From Himantopus leucocephalus (lineage: Eukaryota > Chordata > Aves > Charadriiformes > Recurvirostridae): a stretch of DNA of 64,000 bases. Shown in pieces: positions 14,979 to 28,384 of the stretch (position 1 is the stretch's first letter; every line of letters starts with the position of its first letter). The position numbers and the translations under genes are program-made. Below the pieces are notes generated by a model. That model saw only the letters and a program-made list of their open reading frames with translations. It had not been told where the DNA came from and made no database searches. Location of the stretch: assembly GCA_003993805.1 (NCBI GenBank), contig RSEF01000006.1, positions 23,141,676 to 23,205,675 of the forward strand. The letters are read 5' to 3'.

Positions 14979-17626
14979 TACAATAACAATAATTTAGAAT
15001 GATTACTTAATTCTTATGTAGAACTATGGAATTTTGAAGATGTAATTTTCTATATCTCACAGTCAGGAAGTTACGTGATGATCACATCTGTACTTTTCAG
15101 GTCTGTATGTACTATGTTAAATAACAGTTCAACTAATTTACAACCTTTTCTGTATGCATTTAATATATATTATGCCAACAATACCTAAATCAGCAACACA
15201 GGAAGAGTTTCCAGTATGAACATGCATGAGCATATCAACATTCGTTTAGTTAAAAATCAGTTTCTCCTTGAGATGGACTCAAGAAACGCTATGCATATCT
15301 TTGTGAGATGCCCATTGGGACAGTAGTCATGCACTCTTACATCCTATTTTAAAAGTGTAACATATAACATTCAGTCTAAAATGGCAGACAAGAATGAAGA
15401 ATTACAGTCTCAGTCAATTCTCCTAATAACACAAGCCTTGTCATAAAGTTTTGTGCTTTTTTTAAAAAACAAATAAACAATTGTCTCCTCTTCCCCTATC
15501 ACCAAATCTCTCCCTCTTCCCACAGCCTCCAACAATGTACATTTTAACAAAGCAGAGAAAGATCTGTAAACCCAGCAAACCAATTCTACTAAGTTAACTT
15601 TTCCCCCTCTCCTTCCCTCAGTCTTTTCTACTTCATTTTCCCTCTGTATTTTTTTTTCTTTAGGAGACATTCCCAAAGTTCAGAAAATAGATCAGAGTAG
15701 CTTATAGGCATCGTAAACACTTAATATTACTTGTCCATGTGTGCACTGTTCCCTCCTGAATAACTGTTGCTAACCCCATACACACAGAAACCAGGACTCC
15801 AGTCTCCAAAATCATGAAACTTGCTTAAAAATTTTGTAATAAATTAATTTATATACATACAGGTGTATGTGCATATGTGCTCGTAGATGCACACAAGTTT
15901 ACCATTCTTTTCATACAGGAGAGGAAGCCAGAACTTTATCTTGATTTTTAAAACAATAAAAAAATCTCACATCATTGTCATCTATGTATTTTTAGTGAAT
16001 ATCACTGTATTACATCAACATCTACTGCAAGAAAATTTACTTCACAGATTTTTATATATATTTTCAGACTAAGAAATCAGAATATACTGAGTACTTCTGG
16101 ATCCACCATGATACAGAATATCTCTCAAGTTCTACAAACCAATAACAGTCAGTGAAATAAGCATATATTGAATCCTTAACCCCAAAAAAGAAACTTGACA
16201 GATTTCATGGGTTTTTTGGAAGTAACAAAAAAAATCAGGGGTGAATTCCTTCTCCCAGCTAAGCTCACCAAAACCACAGAAACAGTACTCTGCTCAATTA
16301 AACAATTTCCTCAAAACCAGCAAATAGCAAGGCAATATTGGCAGTAGTATTTTAACTCAAATTTCACTTACTGTGTCATGGAGACAGTTGTGAAACATAC
16401 TACCAACTCAACTCGTTGGTATACTTGTCTCTTCATAGATCACTTTAAAAGAGGTATTCTACACAATTGCACCCCTAGGTCTACACTGTGCTTAAAATAT
16501 AGAGGTAACATACCCACTTCCTGGACTGAAAATTTGCATTCCGTTGCTGACTTCCACTACATATTCAATAACAACTATTTATCTGGATATATCTATATCT
16601 ATATATATACACAGTCTCTGGAGAACTCCCACAACATAAAAATTATAGTGTCTTAACTACCACAGAGAAAATCACACAGATTAATTCCTTTACATCCACA
16701 AAACCAAAAACCACTCAAAAAATCTTTGATACGTGACCTGATGTACTGCTACATTTTCCCCAAGCAAATCAGATCCTTAAGACGAACTCCAGACAACACC
16801 GTTGCTTTTGTAAGGAAAAAGACTGTACCTTTCAGTGAGCACCTTTATGCCACATGCAGGGTTTGAATCCTCCAAAAGGAACCTCCTCACCTCTGTGCCA
16901 TTGACCATTTCCCCCTAATTATCATATACAGCTGGAGACTGGAAAGTCTGGAAACAATTAGAGTTTCTAGGAGAAGAACCCACATTCAGAAAAAAATTCC
17001 AGCCATATTACCTGCTAATCATCAAAGCAATCTATTTTAGCGAACTCTTTGTCATCATCAAACTATTTGTGGTCCAACATAAGCCAATAGGAATCAAACC
17101 CACCCAGAAAAAAAAAAAGAAAAACTTTTAAACAGACTTCTACAGTTAATAGAATTTTACTAGAATTATCTATTTAGAAATTAGAAATACCCTCAGCAAT
17201 CAATTAGCTAAACAACCATGCAGTGAAAAAGGTTTTGAGAAACAAAATATAATTATTTATTGGATGTTGAAGTGTGTTCCGGTAGCCAGCATCAGTCTTC
17301 CTCAGTGAAAATAAAATAGGCATTAGAAGGAAGAACTTAGAAAAGAGTAGTTGAAAAAAAGTTCTATAAAAAATGTAAAAAGTGGATTATTAGTATGGTA
17401 AGAAAATTAGAGTTGGGGTATAATTCCTCAAATGTCAATGCAGAACTGGGAATTTCACTAGCATTCAGTATTCTACTTGTTCATTATTACCTTTGTACCA
17501 TTAAGTTAACTTAAAATACATTCTAACAACTAATGTACTCTGTTCTTAACAGTTAGAGTGTCAATATGTTTTTGTTATGAGATTTATCTTAATTTGTGTA
17601 CAAACTATTATTTAAGAGCAGAATAC

Positions 17627-17662
17627 ACAGTCTGATAGTATCTAACAGTCTGATAGTTTCTA
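17627..17662. repeat. 18-bp tandem duplication
   Basis: ACAGTCTGATAGTATCTA (17627-17644) is followed directly by a copy with one A to T change (17645-17662). Confidence 0.9.
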
Positions 17663-18145
17663 ACAAGGAAACTAATCTTACAATGCCCTTTGGGAAATTC
17701 CAAAGAGAACTTTTCTGTAACAAGAGCAATCGTGGAAAAATACAGAGGAAAAGTCTTTCACCCAACGACCGTGGATGAGAGAATGACAGCATAACTCTCA
17801 GATATATATTGACAGCATACATAAAATCAATATGATTCATGTATGTCCAGGAACAGAAGCTTGTTTTACAAGAAAGCAAATGTGAGTTGAAATAACAGAA
17901 TTCTATATCAAATACAAGTTGGTAATTTTCACGGTCCCTTTGTCTGTGTATTTATTCTCTTCAACCTATTCAGATTTCTTTTCACTTCTTCATACATATA
18001 CAAGTTAGAAGTGCAAACTGTACTTAGTATTAAAGGAGAACTAGTTAAGTAACTTTAAGTTTTAAACATAATACATGTCTCTTAAACATCCATACCATAA
18101 ACAGTGACATTTAGAAAACACTCCCAGGTGGCTCATGTTATTTGC

Positions 18146-18634
18146 TGTCCTGATTTTAGCTGGGAAAGAGTTAATTTTCTTTCTAGTGATTGCAAAAGGA
18201 ATGTCAACAATACATATTGTTTTAGTTGCTGCTAAGTGATGTTCATGCTTTTCAAGGACTCTTTTCAGGTTCCATAGAAGCTGAGAAGGAATAGAGACAG
18301 AGCAATGGAACGGCCAATAGAATATTCTGTACCATAGACACCATGCTCAGTATATAAATGGGGTTAGCTGGGGCTGGGCTCTTGCGATCACTGCTCCGGA
18401 TGGTACCAATTCACCAGGCAGTGAGAATGACTTGTGTCATTATTATTATTGTTAATATTGTTGTTATTTTCCTTTTCTGATCTTGTTCTACTTAATTGTC
18501 TTTATCTCAACCCACGATTTTTTTTTCTTTCCTCTCCTTTTCTCCCTCTTCTCCCTACCCTTTTTTTGGTGGGGAAGGGGGAGCGAGCGAGTGGCTGCAT
18601 GGTCCTAGTTGCCAGCTGGCGTTAAACCATGATA
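18146..18634 (+). mobile_element. Avian ERV solo LTR
   Basis: About 489 bp, opening TGTCCTGATTTTAGCTGGG and closing AAACCATGATA, both close to a common neoavian ERV LTR whose consensus ends AAACCACGACA. Internal landmarks keep the expected order: a CCAAT box near 18314, a TATA box (TATATAAATG, 18351-18360), an ATT-rich stretch (about 18437-18470), the block CTTTATCTCAACCC, a pyrimidine-rich tract, and GGGGAGCGAGCGAGTGGCTG near the 3' end. The flanks are TTTGC (18141-18145) and GTTGC (18635-18639), an imperfect 4 of 5 target duplication. No internal retroviral sequence adjoins it, so it is a solo LTR. Its age is suggested by the mutated 3' end (TGATA instead of CGACA). Confidence 0.85.
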
Positions 18635-20755
18635 GTTGCAGAATAAGCATTCTATCTGCTAAAAGAGAAGTGGCAAAGGGCATGATAAAAAAGGAGGGGA
18701 CATGAGCTTGTAATTACACATTTGAAAGTTTGTTCTAAGCACCTATGAAACAGAAAGAAATGATACAATAAATTTTTCCTGCTTTCAAAGAACATGATGT
18801 ATATTAATTTTTATATGTCAAAACTTATGTTAAACAAATACAAGAATAAACCTTCTGTATACCTAACATAATTGACATTTGTCATACATGCATGAACAGT
18901 ATTTTGGCACTGTTTCATTTTTTCAATGTTTAGAAACATCTGCAAGAGCAGGATAGCCATCCGCATTAGAAAAGACCATGGAAGCATGTGCAGAGAAATG
19001 AAGGTATATTGAACACAGAATACCAAGCTACAAATGTTGAAGATGTCATAGTAAGCATAAATATATAAAGACATTGTTTGAGAAGGAATAGATGTAAGAG
19101 GTATAAATATACAAATGTGGGATTTGAGCATTCTGGAAGAAGAAAGAGAGGGGCAGTTTGTCTTGTCTGGTTTTGATTTTTGGAATTAAACCCATCTAAT
19201 CAACTGAACGACAGACATTTCAGCTTTTTCAATAGCTAGTACTTAGTGCACAATCTAAACACACCTGCAAGCAAATTAATGCCTGCACAGAAAATACTAG
19301 TTTATATATCATATTGCTGTAATTCAAAGTAAGTGGAAATTCTTCCCAGATCTTTTCTTAGTACTAAATGCTTTTACTTAGTTTAAAATTTATTTTATAA
19401 CAAGGACTCAATGGCTGTAATGAGAGATACCCACAGCTACTTTTCTATAACTCCTAGATATTATGTCTAGGAATGAAGAAGAATATAAAAAAATTCTTTT
19501 AAAATGTGAAAACTATAATGAATGTGATTATTCAGAATATTGCATAGGAAGATACTGTATGTCTGGATAGGTTCTAAATCACAATAAAACCCACTATAGA
19601 ATAAAATTTAAAACTATATTTTAAAGATAAAAAACATGTAGAATAAATATAAAGGGAACAGGTAAAATATAATAAACTTTAAAATCCCTATATCACATAA
19701 GATATCCCTTTGTGGCAGTACCAACAACCTACCCATGGAGAAAGAAGAAACAGACTGAGAGTGGTTACTGTAAAATCAATACACAGAATTTGCACCCAAG
19801 GAAATTTTCCCATAAGTTCCCAGAGCAAATTCTCAAATTAATATCAATATCAAATACAAGAGGAGCAAAATGTTTTGGGCGTTCAGACAGACAAAGAAAA
19901 GAATAGGGAAAAGAGAAACATGGGCAAAAATAGACTGTTCCTAAAGGAAAAGGAGCAAGGCAAATTCTGATGTGTAACAAGAAATGTCTTGATCTGGATG
20001 TTTAATCATGACATATTTTACAATATTTGGAGGAAAAAATATTTTGAAACTAAAATAAGCTATGATATTAGGTATTCCAGCATTGAGCCCAGTGTCTCAC
20101 TGTAATATGGCATACATATAAAACTGAGAAACTAACTTTTGTTTGGTGGTGTCCTGCTTCACTTGGCAGTGTTTTCTTTATTGCATGTTTTCTGCAGTTG
20201 TAAAAACTACAGATTCAGAAAAAAGAAAACAATAATCTTGGACTAATCTGTATGATAGACATACGCAAAGTTCATCATATTTGATGAGGAAAGTGCTGTA
20301 ATACTCTCTAAGAAGCAATGTGTGCTGGGAAATTAGAGGAAATCATGATGTAAATGATGATGCCAAAATATTTCATGCTGCATTTATGATGCCTATCAAC
20401 TTACTAGTTATTACACTCTAGAAAAAAATTTACAAAGTTACCCTAGTGATATACTGTGGCATACTGTCGTATAGCAGTATTTTGGTGGGTATGTTGGCTG
20501 GTATGTTATTAATATGGTGTATGTGGTTATGGAACATTTCAGTGTGAATCTTCTCAACAGAGGCTGAAAAACGTTTGTGCAAGTTTTCAATGCAGAAGTG
20601 AATGAAAGAAGACTTGGACTGGGGAACACCTATTCTGATAGACTGAACCAGAAAAATTAATCAAAGGTAGCCATCTTCTGTGCAAGTTGCAGGAAACGTT
20701 TTCATTTTGTATTACACTTTAATTGAGTTCACAAATTCTATACATTACTTTGAAT

Positions 20756-20819
20756 CAAAAATTTCCTTAGGTGATCTTATTGTCCTGCAAAAATTTCCTT
20801 AGGTGATCTTATTGTCCTG
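20756..20819. repeat. Exact 32-bp tandem duplication
   Basis: A 32-bp unit beginning CAAAAATTTCCTTAGG and ending ATTGTCCTG occurs twice in a row (20756-20787 and 20788-20819) with no difference by eye. Confidence 0.93.
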
Positions 20820-23800
20820 AGAAATTCTGTACACGTGCATCCTGAACATGGAAAAACATATCTTAAAATCAATAAGCAACTCAATGAAATTAGTAACAAT
20901 AAGCACATGCTTAAATGAAAGCACTTTCCATAACCAGATTCATCAGTGATTAGAATATACATACCATTACAATTTGCCAGTGCAAGAGGAAGGTCCGTGT
21001 TATTAAAAATGTATGATATAAAGAGCTAGAAGAGGAGTTTTTAAATACTGTTGTTGCTTTTGTTTCACTGAAAGAGGACAAGGTATTGCTCAAATCTTAG
21101 TCACAACTAATTGTTTTTGCAGAACTGTAGGAAACCATTTTGGAGCCTATAGCTGGGTAACTGCACGTCTTACTCCCTGGCTTTGACACTTCCAGTGTAA
21201 ATTGTAATTATTATTTATATAAGAAATAGTTTTTGCATTAATGAGAAAGTTAATTACTGCACACTCTACTAAGCAGCCTCCAAATGGATATAATTAATTA
21301 TCTATAGAGATCCAGAACATTTCACATATAGTGTGGCTTGTAGGAAAGGCACTTTCATTATAAGACCAATTTTCTGCACCTTCAAACTTTCCCCTTCACA
21401 ATTTCTCTTTGAGTTTATAATTCTGTGCTTTACCCTACCCCAAATGCCTTGTCACTTGTTGGTGGAAATCTTTGCATTAAGTTCTTTTCTGCACTCCTGT
21501 TAATTTTTAAATATTAATTTACTGTTAGTTATACATTGTTTGTATGGTGTGACATACAATATTTATTTTGTGCAAGAAAAAACTTTCCTTACATACTGAA
21601 TGTATATTTTCCAGTAAGTATCTGAGACAAGAATATTTCTAAAATTGTATAATATCTCCAAGTGCTAGAAGCAAGTAATCATAGGATTTTGTCAAAGCAC
21701 TTTAGAATTTTTTTTGTGGTTAGCATGTCTAGTACCAATCGTAGTACCAATTTAACTTTTAACATTTTATCACACAGACATCACCTGTAATACAACCTGA
21801 CAAATCAAAAGGTCAGTCTGGCTCAGAGCATATAAGAAATAAATAGAATTGAAAAGTTAAATGGAATGCGTGGAGAATATTATGAGAAATTCACATTTCA
21901 GAAGTCAGGGATTACATGTGAAATACAGATTACTGAAATTTTGAAACTTACTTACCTTACTAATTCAGTCATGTATTAGAAGAATAATTACAGAGGACAA
22001 GATTTTTTATTTGACAAGTGTTTTCAATGTATCTGAAACTGTAAACTACGTTAATAAAATACTTTCCTTAAAGTCCAAGCATGAATACTCAATCTAAAGT
22101 CCCCAATAAACTACATATTTGATTATGATAGTACAGGAAGTTTAAAAATTCATTTTATGCTGAAGTAATTTTAGTGAGTCAGAGGAAGGGTCAACTGTGC
22201 AACTGATTATCTTTGCACACTGGAGATAGTTTAGAGGATCAGCCTGGAACAGAGATTAGGTTCAAAGTGTGCTTCAGGTCTGATATCAAATGGGAACCAG
22301 ACACTGGATTCATCCTGAATGGCACTAAAATTTCATAAGCTATTTTCACATTTTCCAAGTTCAAATATTACAGCACCTTGTTGGAGTGCTGTTATTGTGA
22401 CACCCTTAGACCACAGCCAGGTCATGGGACAGAACTGAGCCTTGGGAGCATGCCTGTGACAGGATCTCAGTCTGGAGTCCCTGGCTGGGCAGATGCCCTT
22501 AAGGCTACTTAAACAGAGATTAAAACGATGACTGTGTCAAAATGCAAGCCACAGTATCAAAAACTAGGAAGATATATCTGAGCCTTTTTTTTCACCCGAT
22601 AGAGTTCAGTCAGGCAGCAAAAGCTCCCTACTAACAGCAGAAATGGAATCTAAGAGAAGGCATCTGCATCTAAATCTTACGAGAAGAAACTTTTGATCTG
22701 CAATAAGTGATAAATGATTCTTTTCACCCTTTCAGATTGGTTACTGACTACAGAGTCAGAATTAAAGATAAAAATTTGTGTAACAGACTGCAATAATATT
22801 TTGCTTTAGAGTATTTGGAAACACTGCAAGTTAGTCTATGAAAGACCTACCAGATGTATTTGAACCATAAGTGGATATAGGTATATTTTAACAGTTATCT
22901 CCTGAACTTCTCTGAATGGTGGATCTCTTTCACTGCCTTTTAAATTAATTAATTTTCAAAGTTTATTCTTTTTTACCTGTTTTTTTTTAATTATTTATTT
23001 AAATATTTTAATATTTCTTCGCCTTTTGGGAAACACCTATCCCATAATAACCAGATTAGGTTAAATTACATACAGACAATCACTGACTAAATTTGTATCA
23101 ATTTCCTAGCATTGCCAGGAAATATCACTATGGGTAAACTACAAAGCTTTGATTGTATTATTAAGATAGTTTGCGATAATCTCTTTTGGTCTTCTCCCAT
23201 CAACTGCCCATGAAGTGCTTCATGACTATTCACTTTTTTAATTTATTAGTGCAATTGGTTAGCAACAGACAGATGGTGTAAATAATTGTTTATGCTTAGT
23301 GAGCAGATGATTTACACTATTATAAATTTGAAGAGGGCTGCACTTTTTAGCACAAAAATATACAAACTTTCTCTTTTAATAAGCTTTTTAAGGACAACTT
23401 TTTACATTTTTATTAGAAGTAAATTAAATTTGTAATTACCACTTGTACTTAGTGATTTTCATTAGATTTTTTTTCTTTATGATTAATCCTATGCTAAATA
23501 GAGGAAGATTCTAAGAACAATCTCAGCATCTAGAATGAAGTTCTAGAGTCAGACATAATAATGAATATTACTTTAAAATATAGTGGCTAAACATTGCTAA
23601 TTAAAAGAAGCAACTCCCACCTCCATCACAAATTCTCTATTTTCCTGAACTTTGCATAGCACAATCAAGTAGGTTTACTGTTTGCCTCCACTGAACAAAT
23701 ATAGAAATAATTTTGCTAGTGGCTGATGATAAAGAATCCCATTTTCTGTTATCAGTTACAATCCTATAGACTGTTCTACAAAACAATGAAGAAATGCAAC

Positions 23801-25549
23801 TCATTTCAGAATGAAGTAAAGGAGTGCTTAGCCTAGAAGTTTCAGAGAACAACAATGAATGAAAACATCTTTCTTTTCAGGATTAAGTTTAAGGACTATA
23901 TTCAGTCTGTTTTTGCACATATCACATCTAAAATCTGAGTACACCTTAGTGTTAAAACCTAAAGCCACGAAACTAATGTTTGGCTGAATCTGTATCCTGT
24001 ATTGAGCTGTTATAAAATTTACAAATTCATATACAGGTGATAACTAGTGATCCATCTACTGAAGTCACTTCTGTCAGAATATATATCACATACTTCAACA
24101 TTGCTTTGCATGGTAATAAGTTTACTTTCTTTCTACTAGGTTCTTTCTTTGTGTAGTAAGTAGAGTTTCCCTTCTGTATGTTGTATAAAGTCAGCTAGGT
24201 TCAAAATACACAAGGAAAGATTTTACCGAGATCATTATATTGTGACACTCTGCCAACATTTTAGAAAGGAGCTTCAAATCAATATTCTAACTTACTCTGC
24301 ATATTGGACACATGCATGCTGATAGGAGAGATGAGAAATTTGCATTTATGGTAGAATTCTTTATAGCAGGAGAGAGATTAGAAATGTTGGTACTCAGTTT
24401 CTGAAGGAATACCAAATCTATTGGTAGAGCTGACAAAGAAAACTTTCCAATTCATGTAATCCTATGTATATTTCTATATCGATATTACTATCCCGTACAT
24501 TGCAGAGTGTTCCAGGCTTGCTTCTTACAGAAATCTTGTATCTTTTAGATCTCTGACATTTGTTTTTCACCTTATTGAGGTGAAATTCTTCTCTTTTCAG
24601 AGCCAACTTTCTCTTTCCTATAGAGACGTGTTAACAGTGTCCACAGAATAAATGAACTCCGTTCCAGGAAACAAATCTAACCTATTCTTCAATTAGTAAG
24701 ATGACTCCTTTTTACCAGAAGATCCTGAGAGCACAAACTACCATAACATTGACTGTATAGTCCATACAGAAGATTAAAATACACCAAAGAGAAAATAACT
24801 TTAATCAAAATACTTTCAAAGTTCAATAAACTAGTAATATTGTGCAGAAAAGTATCATTTTGCCATAGTGAGTATTTCAAGAAATGTCTACTAAACTGAC
24901 ATTCAGCTGAAGGATAACAGAAATTCAACTCTGTAATACTTAAATTTAATAACACGCTCAGCCAAATGCAAAATTCCATTTCCTGCTAGATCAAAATTTA
25001 ATTGTTCCACTTAATTATTTGATAATAACAGTGCATTCTATTAAAAGTCTTATTTATTACTGTTTTTCTTTGGCTACTACTGAAAAACTCCAACATAACA
25101 CTTTCCCTCTGTATATAATTCAGAAGATAGAGAATGTAATATTATTTAATGGATGTAAAGGTAATTTCCCTAAAAAAATACATTTTTACCATGTAAAATC
25201 CCCTGAGAGCACCTCACTAAAACAACTATTTCCAAATTACTTTAAAGAGATTACTTACACATAGAACAATTTGCAAAACTGGACCCAGAGATAGAAAGAA
25301 CAAGACATTTAATCATTTCTATTCACATCCTGCAGTCCTGCATTCCACCTGATTACATTAATGGAATATCTATTAGCACAACAAAATATGCTACAACAGT
25401 TTAAGGCCACTTAAATGTTGAAATTAGTAACCAGTTTACAATGCTAACAACACATAAAATATACATTTTCCAAATCAGTATTCTACTTAAAGGTACAACT
25501 GAAAACCCATTGACATAGGTAAGTTATATTGACGCTTGTACTGACTTAC

Positions 25550-25765
25550 CCTGGTAGAAGAATTCACCAAGGAACCATTCAGATTGCCAGTGTTGCACTT
25601 GAAATTCAAATGGAGGTCAGGATGGTTATTTGCTTCCCAGCTTCCTGAATCACGCACCACCGACTTGTCAGAATTTGCAGATATTTTCTGGAAGGCAGTG
25701 CAAGTCATTCCTGTGAAACTAGATGGCTTGATCATAAAGGCCTCCAGAGCAATATTACGAGATAC
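25550..25765 (-). CDS. ADGRA1: ADGRA-family exon: third GAIN-region exon (last found in window)
   Basis: This 216-nt, phase-0 exon of 72 codons lies between a TTCACAG acceptor and a near-consensus GTAAGT donor. It begins VSRNIALEAFMIKP, followed by FTGMTCTAFQK, both strongly conserved in ADGRA2 and ADGRA3. A variable, Ser/Asn-rich segment follows (exon residues 28-50). Then comes LNFKC, matching the FRC and FKC of paralogues. The final NGSLVNSSTR contains two sequons and stops where paralogues have SFHIK or LALK just before the block ending ASIQLPP. That next block should start the following exon, but I could not find it to the left. The GPS cleavage site and the membrane part are therefore missing from the window. 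Confidence 0.92.
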
Positions 25766-26446
25766 CTGTGAAAACATTGAGAAGCAGATATGTTGCTAAC
25801 TCATTAAGCATAATTGCATTATTTTATGTGCATTGTGCATTTACTGTATATACTTCATAAAGAATTGTGCAGGCAGACACTTCCATGCGTATTTGTAGGG
25901 AAAGAATGAAAACAGAACTTATTTAAAAAAAAGATCTAGAATTCTACAATGACATAGTGGATTTGCTTGAATCTTCTTTAGGAATATATCAGTTCATATC
26001 AGTTATATTGGTTATTATTATATCAATTTTGCAATTGTGTCATTATCAGCTTCAATGGAATCAATCTTGATTTAAAGCAATACAGTTATAAAGTGAACTA
26101 GCAACAGCAGTATTAGGATGGATTGTTTTTTTTACAGATCTTGTTCCATTAGGATATTAAACACGACTATATGGTTCAATGCAACACCACTTTTAGGTCT
26201 TTGGCCTACCCTTTAGTGAGGTGATGTGTCTAGATGGAAATCATAGCACAGAGCAGAGATACGCATCTCTATTCTTAAACTGGTATATTCATTTCAGCAC
26301 AGTCCTGTGCATGAAATAAATAGCTCATGTTATAATCAGGTTGACTAGCTTAGACTGGCACCACACTGTTTGGACCACATGGTTTCTGCTTCCAGGCATA
26401 GATTGTTTAGTGATCTGTGTGTGTATGTATTTCGCACATTGATTGC

Positions 26447-26621
26447 TGTCCTGGTTTGAGGTAAAACAGGACGTATTTTGGTCANNNNNNNNNNNNNNNN
26501 NNNNNNNNNNNNNNNNNNNNNNNNNNNNNNNNNNNNNNNNNNNNNNNNNNNNNNNNNNNNNNNNNNNNNNNNNNNNNNNNNNNNAACATCCCCAGTGGCC
26601 GATTTGGCCTAAACCACGACA
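26447..26621 (+). mobile_element. ERV LTR ends interrupted by assembly gap, with 5-bp target duplication
   Basis: The left end TGTCCTGGTTTGAGG and the right end AAACCACGACA are the terminal sequences of avian ERV LTRs (5' TG, 3' CA). They are flanked by a perfect 5-bp repeat ATTGC (26442-26446 and 26622-26626), as expected for retroviral integration. Only 38 bases of the left side and 37 of the right are present around the 100-N gap. It could be a solo LTR or a full provirus of which only the outermost LTR ends were assembled. No coding part is visible. Confidence 0.8.
26485..26584. other. Assembly gap, 100 N
   Basis: A run of exactly 100 N, the usual placeholder for a gap of unknown size. 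It lies inside an ERV LTR (26447-26621), so the missing sequence is probably retroviral and could be much longer than 100 bases. Confidence 0.98.
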
Positions 26622-28384
26622 ATTGCAATGTAAAAATACCTGAGTTAAGCCACAAACTAGCAGGTTTATCAGAAGGATAAATGCACAGATGTGGCAGTTT
26701 TATATTACTGTACTTTGCTTCTGTTATACAAGCTAGAAATACAGAAGTACCTTAAATCCACCTGATAAAAATTGGTGCGAATCCTTCAGAATTTGGGGCA
26801 TCATATGAGTTATGCTGACAAGAAATGACTTCACTGAAAAAAAATCACATTAATTCAATACTCCATAATAATTCAATAAATGTATCTAAAATAAATGTTT
26901 ACTATAAAAAATAAGGGCAGGATAGAGGGTAGCCTAACTCTATAAAAGTCATGGCACCAGAACAAATTAAATGTTAGCATGAGACACAGTGCATGACTTG
27001 CTGGTCCTCTTTTGAACTTACGAAAAGGTTTTCAAATGCACAGTCTTCAGTGACTGATAATTCTGCGTATGTCCAAAATGAAAGTACTGAAGTCTCATTA
27101 AGCAATTTATTTTACTTCTTGTCAAAATCAGACAAAATCCAGAAGCTTCCAGTGTATTTCTTTATACTTTTTAGATAAAAGGAATATATTTTTTACTTTT
27201 AAAGTAAAAGTAGCCTAAAGATTATTTTCAATTGTGTCTATATTCCTAAAACATCCTTTTTTTAGACTAAATCTCTACCTTTTCTGTTCTTGCATGAGGG
27301 TGATTTTTTTCTCTACTTGAATAGAAATGCCAAAGATCATTAAGAATCAAATAATTTTTGTATTAAAAATCCAGTGGCTGTTTATTGAAAATTCCTAAAA
27401 CCTGAAACTGGGTTTACTTGGGTAATTTTTTGTACCATCTGCAGATAGTGTTTCAAGGAGTTAAAAAATTTACTGCTTGAAGAATACTATTATCCATATC
27501 ACAGGAATCAAGATACATGACTCAGTTAAAACTCCTGTGTGGTAACAGGTTTTCTTTAATCTTGGGAAAAGACACTTAATTATTCCTAACATAGTGTTTC
27601 CTGCTGTAGAATGGGCATAACACTAGTTCCCTATTTCAGATTTGTGAGGTGATGGTGAACAACATGTTTGCTAGATAATGTTGTAATGAGGATTCAAGTG
27701 ATTTCATAACCGAGCCCTATTTTTTAAATTTTGAATATTAAATTATTTAAACACTTGGGGTTTTCCACTCCCAAAATATAGCTGTAAAGGCTTGACAATG
27801 TTCAAACAGTGTGAACATGCCATTCTTAGCGTATAGAAACAGATGGGTAAAATGCAAGGTAAACCAGCGTTTATCATGTAGGATTGTAAAATGAGCTACA
27901 AAATGGATACAGATGAACTCAGAGCAAAATTATCCATGGAAACAAGCCACAGTCAGGTACATGTTATGAAAAGCCACAAGCTAATCTTGTCTCTAAGCAG
28001 TACAGATACAGAAAATGATAATTTGGTGTCCATTTCCTAAACCTCAAATAAAGGCATCACTCAGCAGTAGGGCCAAAGGGGATTGTTACCTGGGTAAGCT
28101 GAGAGCAGCGCCGAAGGCTGCAAAGCCTGAGAGCACAAACAAAAAGCCATGTTGTAATTAGCCTGAAATAGCCTGACAGTCTCACTGGCTGGAGAATGAA
28201 ATGAAAACTCTTCAGAGGTGGGTTTGAAAACTATTGCACATGCCTGACACGAGACCATTGAGATATGTTTTATCATCAGCTGGAAGTCTTCCTTTTCAAA
28301 CTGCACACCTGACATGCATACACAGAAATAAAATAAAAGCAGGAGCAAAGAAGCGCCTCAGAACAATACTGAAGGGAGATTAAT

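Larger units (their letters stand above)
1..25549. other. Non-coding stretch downstream of the last recognised exon
   Basis: AT-rich DNA, presumably a long intron of the ADGRA-family gene, since the coding sequence cannot end at 25550 (open donor, no GPS or 7TM). I looked on the minus strand for back-translated ASIQLPP, LHPVVY, WHMLLNLCFH, PYCWMAWEPSLGAFY and the ETTV tail and saw none. It holds two CR1 fragments, one solo LTR, several local duplications and simple repeats. The longest open frame (108 codons, 12237-12563, plus) has no recognised domain. Confidence 0.6.

Noticed and set aside
26443..26643. Open frame spanning the N run
   Set aside because: It exists only because N codons are not stops; the region is LTR sequence plus gap.
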